In this document: in pieces, positions 6,936 through 15,280 of the stretch
Layout: the number at the start of each line of letters is the position of its first letter
How positions within the stretch are numbered: position 1 is the first letter of the stretch
Virus record (IMG/VR): IMGVR_UViG_3300044699_000092
Coordinates: 1 to 39,915 of that record
Reading direction: 5' to 3' (one strand)
DNA length: 39,915 bases
Source of the DNA: a virus
The notes under the pieces: model-generated
What the model was told of the DNA's origin: nothing
The model's database searches: none
What the model saw: the letters and a program-made list of their open reading frames with translations, nothing else
Program-made: the position numbers and the translations under genes

Positions 6936-6937
6936 TC

Positions 6938-7126
6938 TCACAAGACCCACAGCGCTATCATGAGCACGAGAATATACATGAGCCCGCCGATGATCGCGCC
7001 CTGCCAGCCGACGGTGATCCAGTAATAGGCGACGCAGGCGACAAAGCCGAGCGCGAGCACGACATCGATGCGTCGGAATTCGATCTGGCCGCGAGTATAG
7101 ATCGGATGATTGAGCCATTTGAGCAT
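6938..7126 (-). CDS. Small membrane protein, 62 residues
   Basis: It starts MLKWLNHPIYTRGQIEFRRI after GGCGGGG. Two hydrophobic helices follow (VVLALGFVACVAYYW and AIIGGLMYILVLMIALWVL), linked by a short glycine-containing turn. It lies between the leftward secreted-protein gene and the 34-residue micro-protein. Known analogues include small phage membrane proteins that block further infection and small holins. The distance from the amidase gene (28 kb) makes a lysis role less likely. Confidence 0.6.
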   Translation of the reverse strand: MLKWLNHPIYTRGQIEFRRIDVVLALGFVACVAYYWITVGWQGAIIGGLMYILVLMIALWVL

Positions 7127-7130
7127 GTGA

Positions 7131-7198
7131 CCCCGCCGGCATAGAGGGTCGCCAGTACCGGCGGGGCCTGTCAGCTAGAACGACGGTGGGGTTCTAGC
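7131..7198. repeat. Two hairpins between leftward genes
   Basis: Two perfect inverted repeats stand side by side: CCCCGCCGG/CCGGCGGGG (7131-7139 with 7158-7166, 18-base loop) and GCTAGAAC/GTTCTAGC (7174-7181 with 7191-7198, 9-base loop). The second includes the stop codon of the secreted-protein gene (7196-7194). No T-run follows on the minus strand. They could slow RNA decay, end the upstream message, or control translation of the membrane protein, whose RBS overlaps the first stem. Confidence 0.5.
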
Positions 7199-7971
7199 CG
7201 GCAACCTTGCGACGGCGGCGGACGCCGAAGCCCCACAGCGCCGCGCAGGCGGCGATCAGGCCGGGGATGCCGGCACCGGCCACTGGCCGGGAACAGCGGC
7301 GATACCGGCGTTGAAGGCGAGGAAGCTCTCCGCGCCGTCAGTTGAGGGTCCGCAGCCGACCGCCGGGGTCACGCATCCGAACGCAGCCTGCAAGCCTTCG
7401 AAGACGTTGGCCGCGCCGCCATTGGCGGCGAGGATGGCGTCATACTGGGCTTGCTGGACGAGGTCGAGGCGGATGTCGAACACCGAGTTGCCGTTGCCCT
7501 GCTGGGCCGCGAGCAGCGCCTGCGAGATGAACACCGGGCCGTCACCGGAGAATGATCCGAGTGCGGTTCCGCTGCTGTTGTAGAGTGTCAGCACCAATGA
7601 CTGAAACGTGAGGCCGGCAGTTGCGCCGATCTCGTTGGTGTCGAGGCCAATGCCGACATTGGCACCGGTCGTCCAGCCGAGTGCCGCTACACTGTAGACA
7701 AGGCTTTCGTTGGTTCCGGTGAGCGTGCTTTGGCAGGTGCCATTGCTGGTGCATACGGTTCCGGCTTGACCAGTGAAGCCGGTGCCGCCGCCTGCAGTGG
7801 CGAACGTCGATCCCTGTTCGAAGACGTTGTTCTGGATCGTCAGGAGCCGGGTGCTACACCGAAACCGGTACCGCCGAGATCGCGGAATACCAGTTCACTG
7901 AGCACAAGGTCGGCCTTTGCTGGCAGTGCAAGTGCCAGCACGGCCGCCGTAGCAAGTAGCAGTCGTTTCAT
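7194..7971 (-). CDS. Secreted protein with signal peptide and PEP-CTERM-like C-terminal tail (two frame breaks)
   Basis: The start at 7971 follows GAGAGG. Residues 1-20 (MKRLLLATAAVLALALPAKA) are a textbook signal peptide with an AxA cleavage site. The mature part is rich in G, T, N and S: TIQNNVFEQGSTF, CTSNGTCQSTLTG, VLTLYNSSGTALGS. The C-terminus, after a one-base shift near 7278, reads VPGPVAGAGIPGLIAA, then a hydrophobic stretch and RRRRKVAG. Motif, helix and basic end together resemble the tripartite sorting tails of PEP-CTERM/exosortase substrates. A second shift lies near 7855. Corrected length is about 258 residues. It probably ends up on the host surface. Unusual for a phage gene. 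Confidence 0.7.
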
Positions 7972-8117
7972 GTGAAGCCTCTCATATGAGGGGATGTTGC
8001 AACCCGAACAGGCTGCAACGGAACGTGGACAAAAGCAATTGCTGTTATTTGGACGGCCCTTGACGGCGGTCCACAGGTTGTGACACGATCCGTCCTCCAG
8101 TCATGCAGGAGGATATT
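7972..8117. promoter_or_regulatory. Divergent gap upstream of two secreted-protein genes
   Basis: This gap separates the leftward PEP-CTERM-like gene from a rightward secreted-protein gene. It contains the palindrome CTCATATGAG (7981-7990), which overlaps the region just upstream of the leftward RBS, and a GTTGCA/TGCAAC inverted repeat shortly after it. Both are candidate regulator sites. No strong promoter hexamers are obvious on either strand. Confidence 0.35.
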
Positions 8118-8480
8118 GTGAGCGTCATTAAGTCAGCAGTTTTTGGTGCCGTTCTTGCGTTTGCGGCAGGTCCGGCGCTGGGGCAATCGGCGGCCCCTGG
8201 ATGGATACCGACCGGCGAATGGCAATGCGGTCCCAACGTGCGCTTCGTGGTGTCCGTTGACGGCTACGGTGCGATGGACTTCCTCGTCATCGGCGCATGG
8301 TTCGATAATCACTACACGGTGCGCCGGGGACAGCTGTTCTACAACTCGATCCCGTGCGCCTCTGTCGGCAATGTGTGGCCACCGCAACCGTCACGCAAAC
8401 GGCAAACGTCTGAGCAGACGTCCGATCGACGCTGCAATGACAGCTTGAGCATGGAAGATCGCGAGAAATACTGCGAATGA
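8118..8480 (+). CDS. Small secreted protein with signal peptide
   Basis: The GTG at 8118 is preferred because AGGAGG lies six bases before it and it begins the signal peptide directly (MSVIKSAVFGAVLAFAAGPA, then LGQS). The mature domain has 'GEWQCGPNVRFVVSVDGYG' and 'DFLVIGAWFDNHYTV'. A very similar layout (aromatic-Q-C, then VFVV, then DFL) occurs in the secreted protein at 9164-9424, so the two are probably paralogues. The last 40 residues (PSRKRQTSEQTSDR...) are hydrophilic and may be frame-shifted. The cysteine-plus-beta-strand pattern loosely recalls small lysozyme-inhibitor folds, but I cannot support that assignment. Confidence 0.6.
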   Translation: MSVIKSAVFGAVLAFAAGPALGQSAAPGWIPTGEWQCGPNVRFVVSVDGYGAMDFLVIGAWFDNHYTVRRGQLFYNSIPCASVGNVWPPQPSRKRQTSEQTSDRRCNDSLSMEDREKYCE

Positions 8481-8491
8481 TCAGGTGACGC

Positions 8492-8818
8492 ATGCCCTAC
8501 GATCCGCGAATGCAGCAGCTGACCCGCATGGGCATCGGCATGCTGGGGCCGCAGGCTGGGCCGTTCGACCGCACCCAGCAGCCGCGCCAGTGGTGGGAGC
8601 AGCCGCCGCCGTCGCCGCAACAGCGGCCCGACGACAGCAACCCGTCCGGCCAGCCGGCCACCCAGCCGCCCAACACTGCCAAACCGCCGCCGAGCCTGTA
8701 CGACATGATGCTGAGCGTCGGCCGCATGACGCGCCCGCAATACGACCAGGCAGCCCGGCTCGGCCCGCTCGGATTTCTCGGCACGCTTGCCGGTTATTCC
8801 CAGGACAAGTACCGATGA
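8492..8818 (+). CDS. Proline/glutamine-rich hypothetical protein
   Basis: A 108-residue protein starting MPYDPRMQQLTRMGIGMLGP. A proline- and glutamine-rich linker (residues 25-68) leads to a small helical C-terminal part (YDMMLSVGRMTRPQYDQAAR). It lies at the head of the rightward virion gene block and its stop overlaps the next start. Composition suggests a flexible virion or assembly protein. There is no family match. Confidence 0.6.
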   Translation: MPYDPRMQQLTRMGIGMLGPQAGPFDRTQQPRQWWEQPPPSPQQRPDDSNPSGQPATQPPNTAKPPPSLYDMMLSVGRMTRPQYDQAARLGPLGFLGTLAGYSQDKYR

Positions 8819-9167
8819 GCGACACCTATTCGACGGAAGAGACAGCGCCGGGCGATGCGACCGAGCCAGGCGAAATGTCGGAGCCGGGCGAGGGCAAGAA
8901 GCAGTCGCAGCAGGAGGCCAACTATCCGCGAGGGCAACCCGCAGCGCAGTTGCGGCCTGTGCGGCCACTTCGACAGCAAGGGCCACAGCTGCGACGTGGT
9001 CGAGGGCGATATCTCGCCCTATGGGTTCTCCAATCTCTATCTGCGCCAAGGACAATCCGTTCCGCACCGGCGAGAGGGAAGGCTTCAAGGGCGGCACCAA
9101 GGTCGCGGTGGTTGCTCCTGCGGGGCCGGCCGCGCTGCGCATCGGCCGCAAACGGTATGGCGCATGA
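8815..9167 (+). CDS. Cysteine-cluster phage protein (frame breaks)
   Basis: It begins MSDTYSTEETAPGDATEPGE, an acidic N-terminus. A shift near 8930 gives 'CGLCGHFDSKGHSCDVVEGD' followed by ISPYGFSNLYC, where the last cysteine needs another shift near 9045. The C-x2-C-x8-C...C arrangement with a G-x-I-x-P-x-G motif resembles a small phage protein class that looks like a minimal high-potential iron-sulfur or zinc fold. The final part reads RTGEREGFKGGTKVAVVAPA. The stop overlaps the next start as ATGA. The metal content is inference. Confidence 0.5.
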
Positions 9168-9424
9168 GAGCGCTTGTGTTCAGCGTCGTGTTGCTCGTGC
9201 TTATGGCCATACCGGCCAATGCCGGCGTTTATAGCTATCAATGTGACGAGGATATTGTTTTCGTTGTCGAGTGGCCAAATCGCTATGATTTCTTGATGCG
9301 CGATCCGAAGACCGGCAGGGACAATAAAATCCGCCCGGAAGACAAGCGGATTAAATTCATCCACAAGTCTTATACGTTGTCCAAGGACGGAAAAGAGTGT
9401 GAACAGCGCGGCTATGAGCATTGA
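9164..9424 (+). CDS. Small secreted protein, probable paralogue of the 8118 product
   Basis: MRALVFSVVLLVLMAIPANA is a signal peptide with an ANA cleavage site. The mature domain starts VYSYQCDEDIVFVVEWPNRY, then DFLMRDPKTGRDNKIR, and ends in a charged tail with a second cysteine. The Y/W-Q-C ... VFVV ... DFL pattern is shared with the protein at 8118-8480. It is 86 residues long, intact, and coupled to the preceding gene by ATGA. Export to the periplasm or cell surface is likely. The role is unknown; superinfection exclusion or hydrolase inhibition would fit two exported small proteins. Confidence 0.65.
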   Translation: MRALVFSVVLLVLMAIPANAGVYSYQCDEDIVFVVEWPNRYDFLMRDPKTGRDNKIRPEDKRIKFIHKSYTLSKDGKECEQRGYEH

Positions 9425-9427
9425 ACC

Positions 9428-9790
9428 TTGAATTCGGTAGAATTCGATCGCTGCTGGCCGTGGCTCGAGGCGAGCCTGAACGAGTTCGGCGCCACCCATA
9501 CCAAGGATCAGGTTCGGGGCGCATTCTGATTGGCCACGCAATCCTGTGGCCGGGCGAGCAGTCCGTCATTCTGACCGAGATCATGAATTTTCCGATTGGA
9601 ATACGCTGCCTGCAATGTCTGGCTGCAGGGCGGTGATCTGGATGAACTCAAGACCATGTACTCGATGATCGAGAAATACGCGCGCGCGCAGGGCTGCGAC
9701 TGGCTGGTCGGCTGGGGCCGTGACGGCTGGGTCAAGGCCATGCCCGGCTGGCAGAGTTGCGGCACGCGGCGGAGGAAGATCCTGACATGA
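9428..9790 (+). CDS. Conserved phage protein, GNAT-like fold suspected (frame breaks)
   Basis: The probable start is TTG at 9428, six bases after the previous stop: NSVEFDRCWPWLEASLNEFG, then THTKDQV. After shifts near 9515 and 9600 it continues ILWPGEQSVILTEI, NVWLQGGDLDELKTMYSMIE and CDWLVGWGRDGWVKAMPGW. This resembles a short family upstream of virion genes in many podoviruses that looks like an acetyltransferase fold (gp13-like in position). The family link is from memory and weak. About 120 residues; the stop overlaps the next start. Confidence 0.5.
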
Positions 9791-11061
9791 TGCATCACCC
9801 GTGGGATCGCGCGCAGCCGGATGAATGGTTGCCGCGCAGCCTGCGGCTATGCTGGGGCGGCGATGGCAGCGGCGACAGCAGCGGTGGGTTCGGCGGCGAC
9901 GCTGGCTTTAGCGCCGCCACCGGCGGCGGTGACTGGGGTTCGGCCGGCTCCTACGATGCGTCGGGCTTCATGGGCTCCGATGCCGGGTTTTACGCCTCGG
10001 CGCTCGCGGGCAGTCCCGGCGGCTATTACGACACCGGCGGCCCGGGCCTTGCGCCGGGCGCGCTCGGCGCGGAGTTCGGCGGCACGTTTGGAACAAGCGG
10101 GATTTCGGGGCAACCGGGAGCACCATCGGGTGCTTTTGGGGCCGAACTCGACGCTGGCGGTGGCAACACTAGCGGGGTTGGTCGCGCCATAGCTTCGTGG
10201 AACGAGAGCACGCCTGCCGGTGGGCCGGGTGCCGGCACGAATGTTGCCTATGCTCTCAGCGGCGGCTTGTTTGGTGACTACGGCGGCGGCTTCACCGGCG
10301 GTAGCGGGTACACCGGCGGCGGCTTCACTGGCGGCCCGACCTACGGCGGCGGCTTCACCGGCGGCGGCGGCGGGTACACTGGCGGAGGCGGCCGCAGCGG
10401 CGGCCTTGGCAGCAGCAACTTCGGTGGCGAGGGCGGCGGACGAGGCTATGCGGGCAGTCTTACGGCCAGTCCCGGCTGGGCGCCGGACACTGGCGGAAAG
10501 GGCGCGTCCGAGGTATCCTCCCCCTACGGCGATGATACCGGCCCCGAAGGCCGCGGCGAGCAGGAGGGGCCGCCTTCCCCCACACCCGAGGCCCAGCCGG
10601 CGCCCAGCGAAGGCACATTGCCCGGCAGCGAAACAACATCCAAGTCCAGCGAGGACGCGGGGCCGAGTACGAGTACCAGCACGCCAGCCAGTCGGGGTGA
10701 AACGGCGGCGCCTTCGGCGTTCGGACCGCACACCCTCAGCCAGGTTGCCGCTGCGGTCTACGGGCCTGAGAGTTCTCAGGCCATCGAAGCTGCCGGACAG
10801 CAAGCAGCCGACACCACCGATTATAGTCACGCGGCGAATATCGTGGCCGCTGATCTGTACGGCAATCAGCCCGCCGATCAGGGTGGTCCTGAATGGGGTT
10901 CGGTGTTCGAGGGTGCTGCGGCCCCACCGACTGAACTTGGGTCTCGGGATTTTTTCAGTGTTCCATCGGTTTCTGGGGGAATGTTTTCACTTCCAATCCA
11001 GCATTTGGGCGAAATGCACCGCGATGTAACCAGCCTCAACACTTGGCTGTCGCCGCAATAA
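9787..11061 (+). CDS. Glycine-rich N-terminal part of a giant virion protein
   Basis: It starts MMHHPWDRAQPDEWLPRSLR at 9787, overlapping the previous stop as ATGA. About 90-210 residues in, it becomes extremely glycine-rich with GGGFTGG/YTGG repeats, then serine/proline/threonine-rich up to residue 310. A more ordered part follows (HTLSQVAAAVYGPESSQAIE). The open frame closes at 11061, but a one-base shift there (NNQTVPRAVYDFLSS) continues into more coding-like sequence. I think this is the first third of one protein extending to 14518, roughly 1,570 residues. Such elastic repeats suit a virion or ejection protein. Function is otherwise unknown. Confidence 0.6.
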   Translation: MMHHPWDRAQPDEWLPRSLRLCWGGDGSGDSSGGFGGDAGFSAATGGGDWGSAGSYDASGFMGSDAGFYASALAGSPGGYYDTGGPGLAPGALGAEFGGTFGTSGISGQPGAPSGAFGAELDAGGGNTSGVGRAIASWNESTPAGGPGAGTNVAYALSGGLFGDYGGGFTGGSGYTGGGFTGGPTYGGGFTGGGGGYTGGGGRSGGLGSSNFGGEGGGRGYAGSLTASPGWAPDTGGKGASEVSSPYGDDTGPEGRGEQEGPPSPTPEAQPAPSEGTLPGSETTSKSSEDAGPSTSTSTPASRGETAAPSAFGPHTLSQVAAAVYGPESSQAIEAAGQQAADTTDYSHAANIVAADLYGNQPADQGGPEWGSVFEGAAAPPTELGSRDFFSVPSVSGGMFSLPIQHLGEMHRDVTSLNTWLSPQ

Positions 11062-11309
11062 CCAGACTGTGCCTCGGGCTGTCTATGACTTTCTGTCCAG
11101 TATCCCCCGCACACTGGCCAAATGGGAGTCGACGTGGCGCCTCCGAATGAGGCCGAACTGGCGGGGGGGCCGATAAGCCAATTCGCGTTAGACCAGCAAG
11201 CGATCGGCGAGCAGGGCCGGGCCGGCCAATGGCCGACCCCACTGACTGGGGCTCGGTGTTCGAGGGTGCGCCGACCAGGCCCCGATTGGGGTTCAGTGTT
11301 CGAGGGTGC
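10894..11309 (+). repeat. Three copies of a 23-base repeat encoding WGSVFEGA
   Basis: TGGGGTTCGGTGTTCGAGGGTGC occurs at 10894-10916, with one change at 11247-11269, and with one change at 11287-11309. In the proper frame each encodes W-G-S-V-F-E-G-A. The last two are 40 bases apart, so the same peptide would be read from both only after a frame correction. They mark a short peptide repeat in the giant virion protein. Confidence 0.7.
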
Positions 11310-12009
11310 CGCGCCGGCAGAAACCGGCATCGAGCCTGGGGCCGAGCAATATGGTGTTGATGTTCAGCCGGACAGCCTGATCACATCGACCATTCCCGGC
11401 ACCATTCCGGGCGATCCCCGGACCTCAGTTCGAAGGCTCTACTGATCGGTCGGCCGAAGCCTTCATTCCTGGCGGCAGAGAAACCGATTTTGAATATGCG
11501 ACGCAACCCACGACGCCACCGATTGACTTGCCGCCGATCGATGTCGCAGAACCCGAAACAACGCAGCCTATTAATGTTGAGATTGTTCCAGCCAACCAAA
11601 TTCCTGGCTTGCCGCCCTTCCCCGGCACACAGCCGCAGGCCGATCCGGCTACTGTTGCCGCGGATGCGGCGCAACAGGCCGGCGCTCCCCCACAGGCGGC
11701 CGCCGCCGCTGCCGACGCCGGCGCAGGCTGCCGCTGCTCGCGGCTTCGATGCCGCCGATCAAGCCAATGCTGCCGCCCGCGCCGCCCAGGACGCCGGCGC
11801 AACTCCCCAGCAGGCCGCCGAGATAGCCGAGTGCGGTCTATGATGCCGCCCGCAGCGAGACCTCCATTCCCGGCGGCCGGGAGACGAAGCTTCGAATATA
11901 CTCGATCGACACAAGACCCTGCTCCCGGCCTGCTTGAGATGGCGCACCGGCGTGCCAACGCCGCAAGGCGCGGCCGGCCGAGGCGCCGCCAGCAGAATAT
12001 ACTGGGCCA
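11062..12009 (+). pseudogene. Broken middle section of the giant virion protein
   Basis: No single frame stays open here, but coding-like blocks follow one another in changing frames: VPRAVYDFLSSIPRTLAKWE, GVDVAPPNEAELAGGPISQF, the WGSVFEGA repeats, GAEQYGVDVQPDSLITSTIP, INVEIVPANQIPGLPPFPGT, and alanine/glutamine-rich DAADQANAAARAAQDAGATP. The motif IPGGRET appears twice (near 11466 and 11867). Block order, absence of start sites and in-phase continuation into the next section suggest one long linker disrupted by single-base errors. A genuinely decayed gene is possible but less likely. Confidence 0.5.
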
Positions 12010-12870
12010 TTAGGCGGCCCCGATGTCGTCGGTGATCGCGCCGCATCCGATCATAACGCGCCGGAACCCGAGGGGGATACAAGCCAGCCGCAGCAAGACC
12101 CCAACGCGCCCCGCCCGCCAGGCGACGTCCCCAATCAAATCATTGGATCGCGCGGCCAATATCACAACAGCAATGCCGACCGTCCGGGCAATCCGTATTA
12201 CCAGAACAACCCGCTTAATTATCCGCAAGGCCGACCTGGCGTTGATTTCCGCACCGCTCGGCAAGCCGGTATCGAACCGGCGTTCCGCACTGGCGACGTA
12301 AACGTGCGTGATCTGGATGCGCGATTGATCGAGAACCTCAACCGGTATCTCGCTGATCCGCGCACGCCGCAATTTGTCCGTGACGAACTGACCGCGACTA
12401 GCGGATGGCGTTCGGCAGATCGCCAAGGCGCACATGAGCATTTGATGGACGAGCGCACATCGCAACAAAGCGTTTGGGCGCGCTATCATGGCGGTCGCGA
12501 TGGGCCAGCCGCTCCGCCTGGCAGGTCAAATCATGCACCCGGCCGGGCGATAGATTTCCAGCCTGGTCGGGCGCTGGATCATCTTCGCGCCCATGCTAGG
12601 GAGTTTGGCCTCGAAACGCTCGGATATAGAAACGGCCGGCCCTTTGACGTCCCTCACATCCAACTGCCGCGGAGCGCTGGCGTTAACCGGCCGAGTGAGC
12701 AAGAGCGACAGGCACAAAGGGCCCTCGATGCGCAAAACCGACAAATTGCGATCGATCTTGGCCTGTTAGGTGGCAGGCCAACTCAGCAAGCGGCGGTGCC
12801 GCTGCCGCAGGGCCGGCCGAGCGATGCACCGCAGGTGCAGGAAGCCCAGCCCCTGCCGCCGACCGACACG
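12010..12870 (+). CDS. M15-type peptidoglycan peptidase section of the giant virion protein
   Basis: This stretch is open in one frame. A disordered proline/asparagine-rich lead (PNQIIGSRGQYHNSNADRPG) is followed by a domain with 'TSGWRSADRQGAHEHL', SNHAPGRAIDF and, further on, DVPHIQLP. S-x-H-x-x-G-x-A-x-D plus a later P-H is the zinc-ligand signature of M15 D-Ala-D-Ala or endolysin-type carboxypeptidases (two His and one Asp). The domain should cut peptide cross-links in peptidoglycan during DNA entry. There is no start codon with an RBS before it, so it is probably internal to the large protein. Confidence 0.65.
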
Positions 12871-14518
12871 CCCGCCGCGTACTGGACGGCATCGGCCGCA
12901 AACCGCCTGATCGTCCATTGCACGCGGCCGCCGCGGCGATATTCCCGATCGATATTCCGCCGCAGCCGATCGAGACGCGAACCACCCCGCCTATACCGGC
13001 GGCGCGCACAGAACGTGCGGGAATGCAGTTCGCCAAGTTCCTGGCGGACATGTTGCAGAGAAGTGGAAATACACCCACCAGCAGAGAGGAGGGGCAAAAA
13101 GCATTGAGTGCGCTGGCGCAAGAACTGGCCAAGGCAGGGTACCCCGCCAGCGCTGCGCAGAAGACGATCACTGAAACAGCGACGCAGGGATCGATCAAGG
13201 CGGGCTATGGCCCCAATAGTGCAGCCAACATATTCGGCAGTGTCACCCGCGCCATCAACGAGATGGTTGGCACGGCGATGCAGGGCTACCATGCGGGCAA
13301 AATGCCAGAGACGCAGGGCCCGCCGGCGCCGGTCGCGCCCGGCCGCCAAGGCGCGCTTCCATTTGGCCAACAATTCGCGGAGGCGCCCGGATCGCTGTTC
13401 GATATGCTCTCGGGTGCGCTCTCGCAGCTCAATCCGATCAGCACGGCCGAGGCGCGCGGCGCGCGGGGGCCATCGCGCGATGAGGTCGCCGCTATCCAGC
13501 TTGCCAGACAAGGCGGCAGCATGGGTGGGCAACCTGGCCGCAGTGTTGTCGGTGATAAGATATTTACGTTCTACGCCCCCGGTGCGAGCGGAGCAAAGGG
13601 CACAGAGGGGCCCAACGTCGGGTCAAAAGGAAATCCGCTGTTTGGCCTCGATGATGTTCGAGGCGGCCGATCGGATGTTGTTTCGCTTGCTGGTCATCCC
13701 AGTCAATTTGGTCCAAACGGTATTTATCGGAAACATTACCTATACGAGCCGATCGATGGCCAAAACCCATACTCTAAATAATGTTTGGGGCCGCGTTGAT
13801 GATACCGGCAGCGAATTCAGAGGAGGCAAGAACCCCGATCTAAATCAATTCGACATCGCCGTTGGTGATTTCAGCAAGGGTGGAACGATACGAGCGCAGG
13901 CAAATTTGTCAGCGGCAACAAGGTTGATGCCGTTCCGGGCCGCGGCATCGGCTCCGACGTTGCGCGCCTCGCCGGATGTATCATTGCCGGCGATTGCAGC
14001 GCAGCCGCCAGGCGTGCCGGTCGAGGCCCGCGCCGAGGGCGGAGCCAGTTAGAGAAGATCGGCCATATCTCGTTGGCGAGGAGGGCCCGGAATACTTCGT
14101 TCCGGATCAGCCGTGGCACGATCTTTCCCCATATGCCGCAGCCGGGTAAGGGCGATCCCAACATCGGCCGCTGGCCTAAGGTGCCGGCGCCGGATTATCC
14201 CGGCCGCTATCGGGTCTGGAAGGCGCAATCAAACAGCGGACAGCGCGCGGCACAGAATGCCGAACCCACCCTGATGGACCTGATCGACAGCGGGCGCTTG
14301 CGGCTCAATGCGGCCAACTGGCAGCGAATGCTCAGCGATCCGGCGCTGATCGCGCTGGGACAGTCGCCGTGTCGAGGATCGTCAGACACCATCGGACTAC
14401 GGCCCATCGGATATTCCCCGCGATCGACCGAACCCCGAATGAGTTGTCACAGCAACTCGGCTATGACGCCATCCGTAGGCCGCGGCCCACCGTGAATATC
14501 GGCCGCCAGCGCTACTAA
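12870..14518 (+). CDS. 3D-domain (lytic-transglycosylase-like) and C-terminal section of the giant virion protein
   Basis: The frame reads IFPIDIPPQPIETR, then a helical stretch (GMQFAKFLADMLQRSGNTPT). A domain follows with GDKIFTFYAPGASG, GNPLFGLDDVRGG and, after a shift near 13775, VWGRVDDTGSEFRG plus FDIAVGDF. The conserved aspartates match the 3D domain (double-psi barrel) of MltA-like transglycosylases. After shifts near 13890 and 14050 comes YLVGEEGPEYFVPDQP with GTIFPHMPQPGKG, the conserved C-terminal motif of tape-measure-type proteins. It ends LGYDAIRRPRPTVNIGRQRY at 14518 after more shifts near 14370 and 14440. Probable role: cell-wall cutting and DNA ejection. Confidence 0.6.
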
Positions 14519-14535
14519 GGAAGTGGGAGAGTTCA

Positions 14536-15271
14536 ATGCCAAATATGTCTGGCGGCGGCGCCATCACATCCGATCCCACGGCACCATCGTTGCTGCAGAT
14601 GGCCACGAGCGGTGAGGGCAGCATTCAAGACTGGGCACCGTCGTGGGTCAGGGAGCAATTGCCAGCCAACTTGGCTTACTGGGCCGCGCAGACCGGCGGT
14701 GACTTCGGTGGCGGCGGCGGCGGCGGCAGTGGCGGTGCGCCCGATTACAGCAATGCATTTGCGCCTATCGACAACGGTGACATGATCTTGGGCAGTGGTG
14801 CCGGTAAACTAGCGCCGTGGCTGAACCCGGCGAACTGGGGACCGCCGCCGGCCATCACCGAGCCGTTGGCCGCCAGCCCGAGAGGCTATTTCCCCAGCCA
14901 GTTTGCCAAGGGCGGCAGCAATCCCAACGATCAAGTTCTGGACCCAGAAATCCTTGCTGGAGGGATACAATCAGGCATTTCCCGGCGGCGCAACTGCCGG
15001 GCTCGACGAGCGGCCCAACACCCTCAACTCCCGGCTAATCGGGGGCGGTCCGGGTGATTTCATGTTCCTCGGGCATCACATCAACCAGGGCAGAATGATG
15101 CAGAATTTCCTTGAGGGCACCGATCCCAGTGTCGAGAGCGGCACCAGTCGGCCGCGGATGGGGTTCTCCACTCGATACTGGCCGGAAATGCCGGCAACCT
15201 TCTCCTACGGTAATGCTCTGAGCAGGATGGGTTTACCCGGACAGCTGGAGCCGTGGGCAACCGGCTGGTAG
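14536..15271 (+). CDS. Hypothetical virion protein (frame break)
   Basis: It begins MPNMSGGGAITSDPTAPSLL. A glycine run lies near residue 60. It continues NGDMILGSGAGKLAPWLNPA; after a shift near 14938 it reads SLLEGYNQAFPGGATAGLDE and MGFSTRYWPEMPATFSYGNA, stopping at 15271. Corrected length is about 245 residues. It follows the giant protein by 17 bases and precedes the terminase genes. Composition suits a structural protein. The family is not recognised. Confidence 0.55.
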
Positions 15272-15280
15272 GAGTGCCTG

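Noticed and set aside
8339-9541. Leftward open frame of 400 codons opposite the secreted and cysteine-cluster genes
   Set aside because: Shadow of several coupled rightward genes with RBS, signal peptides and ATGA overlaps; the product lacks any domain.
9847-10830. Long leftward open frame (327 codons) opposite the glycine-rich region
   Set aside because: A low-complexity GC-rich tract keeps the complementary frame open; the product is alanine/arginine-rich noise and lies opposite a strongly expressed gene block.
12870-14518. Calling this gene a tape measure protein because of GEEGPEYFVP
   Set aside because: Tail genes expected with a tape measure (tube, sheath, assembly chaperones) are absent and portal/adaptor genes are podoviral; the motif alone is not decisive.
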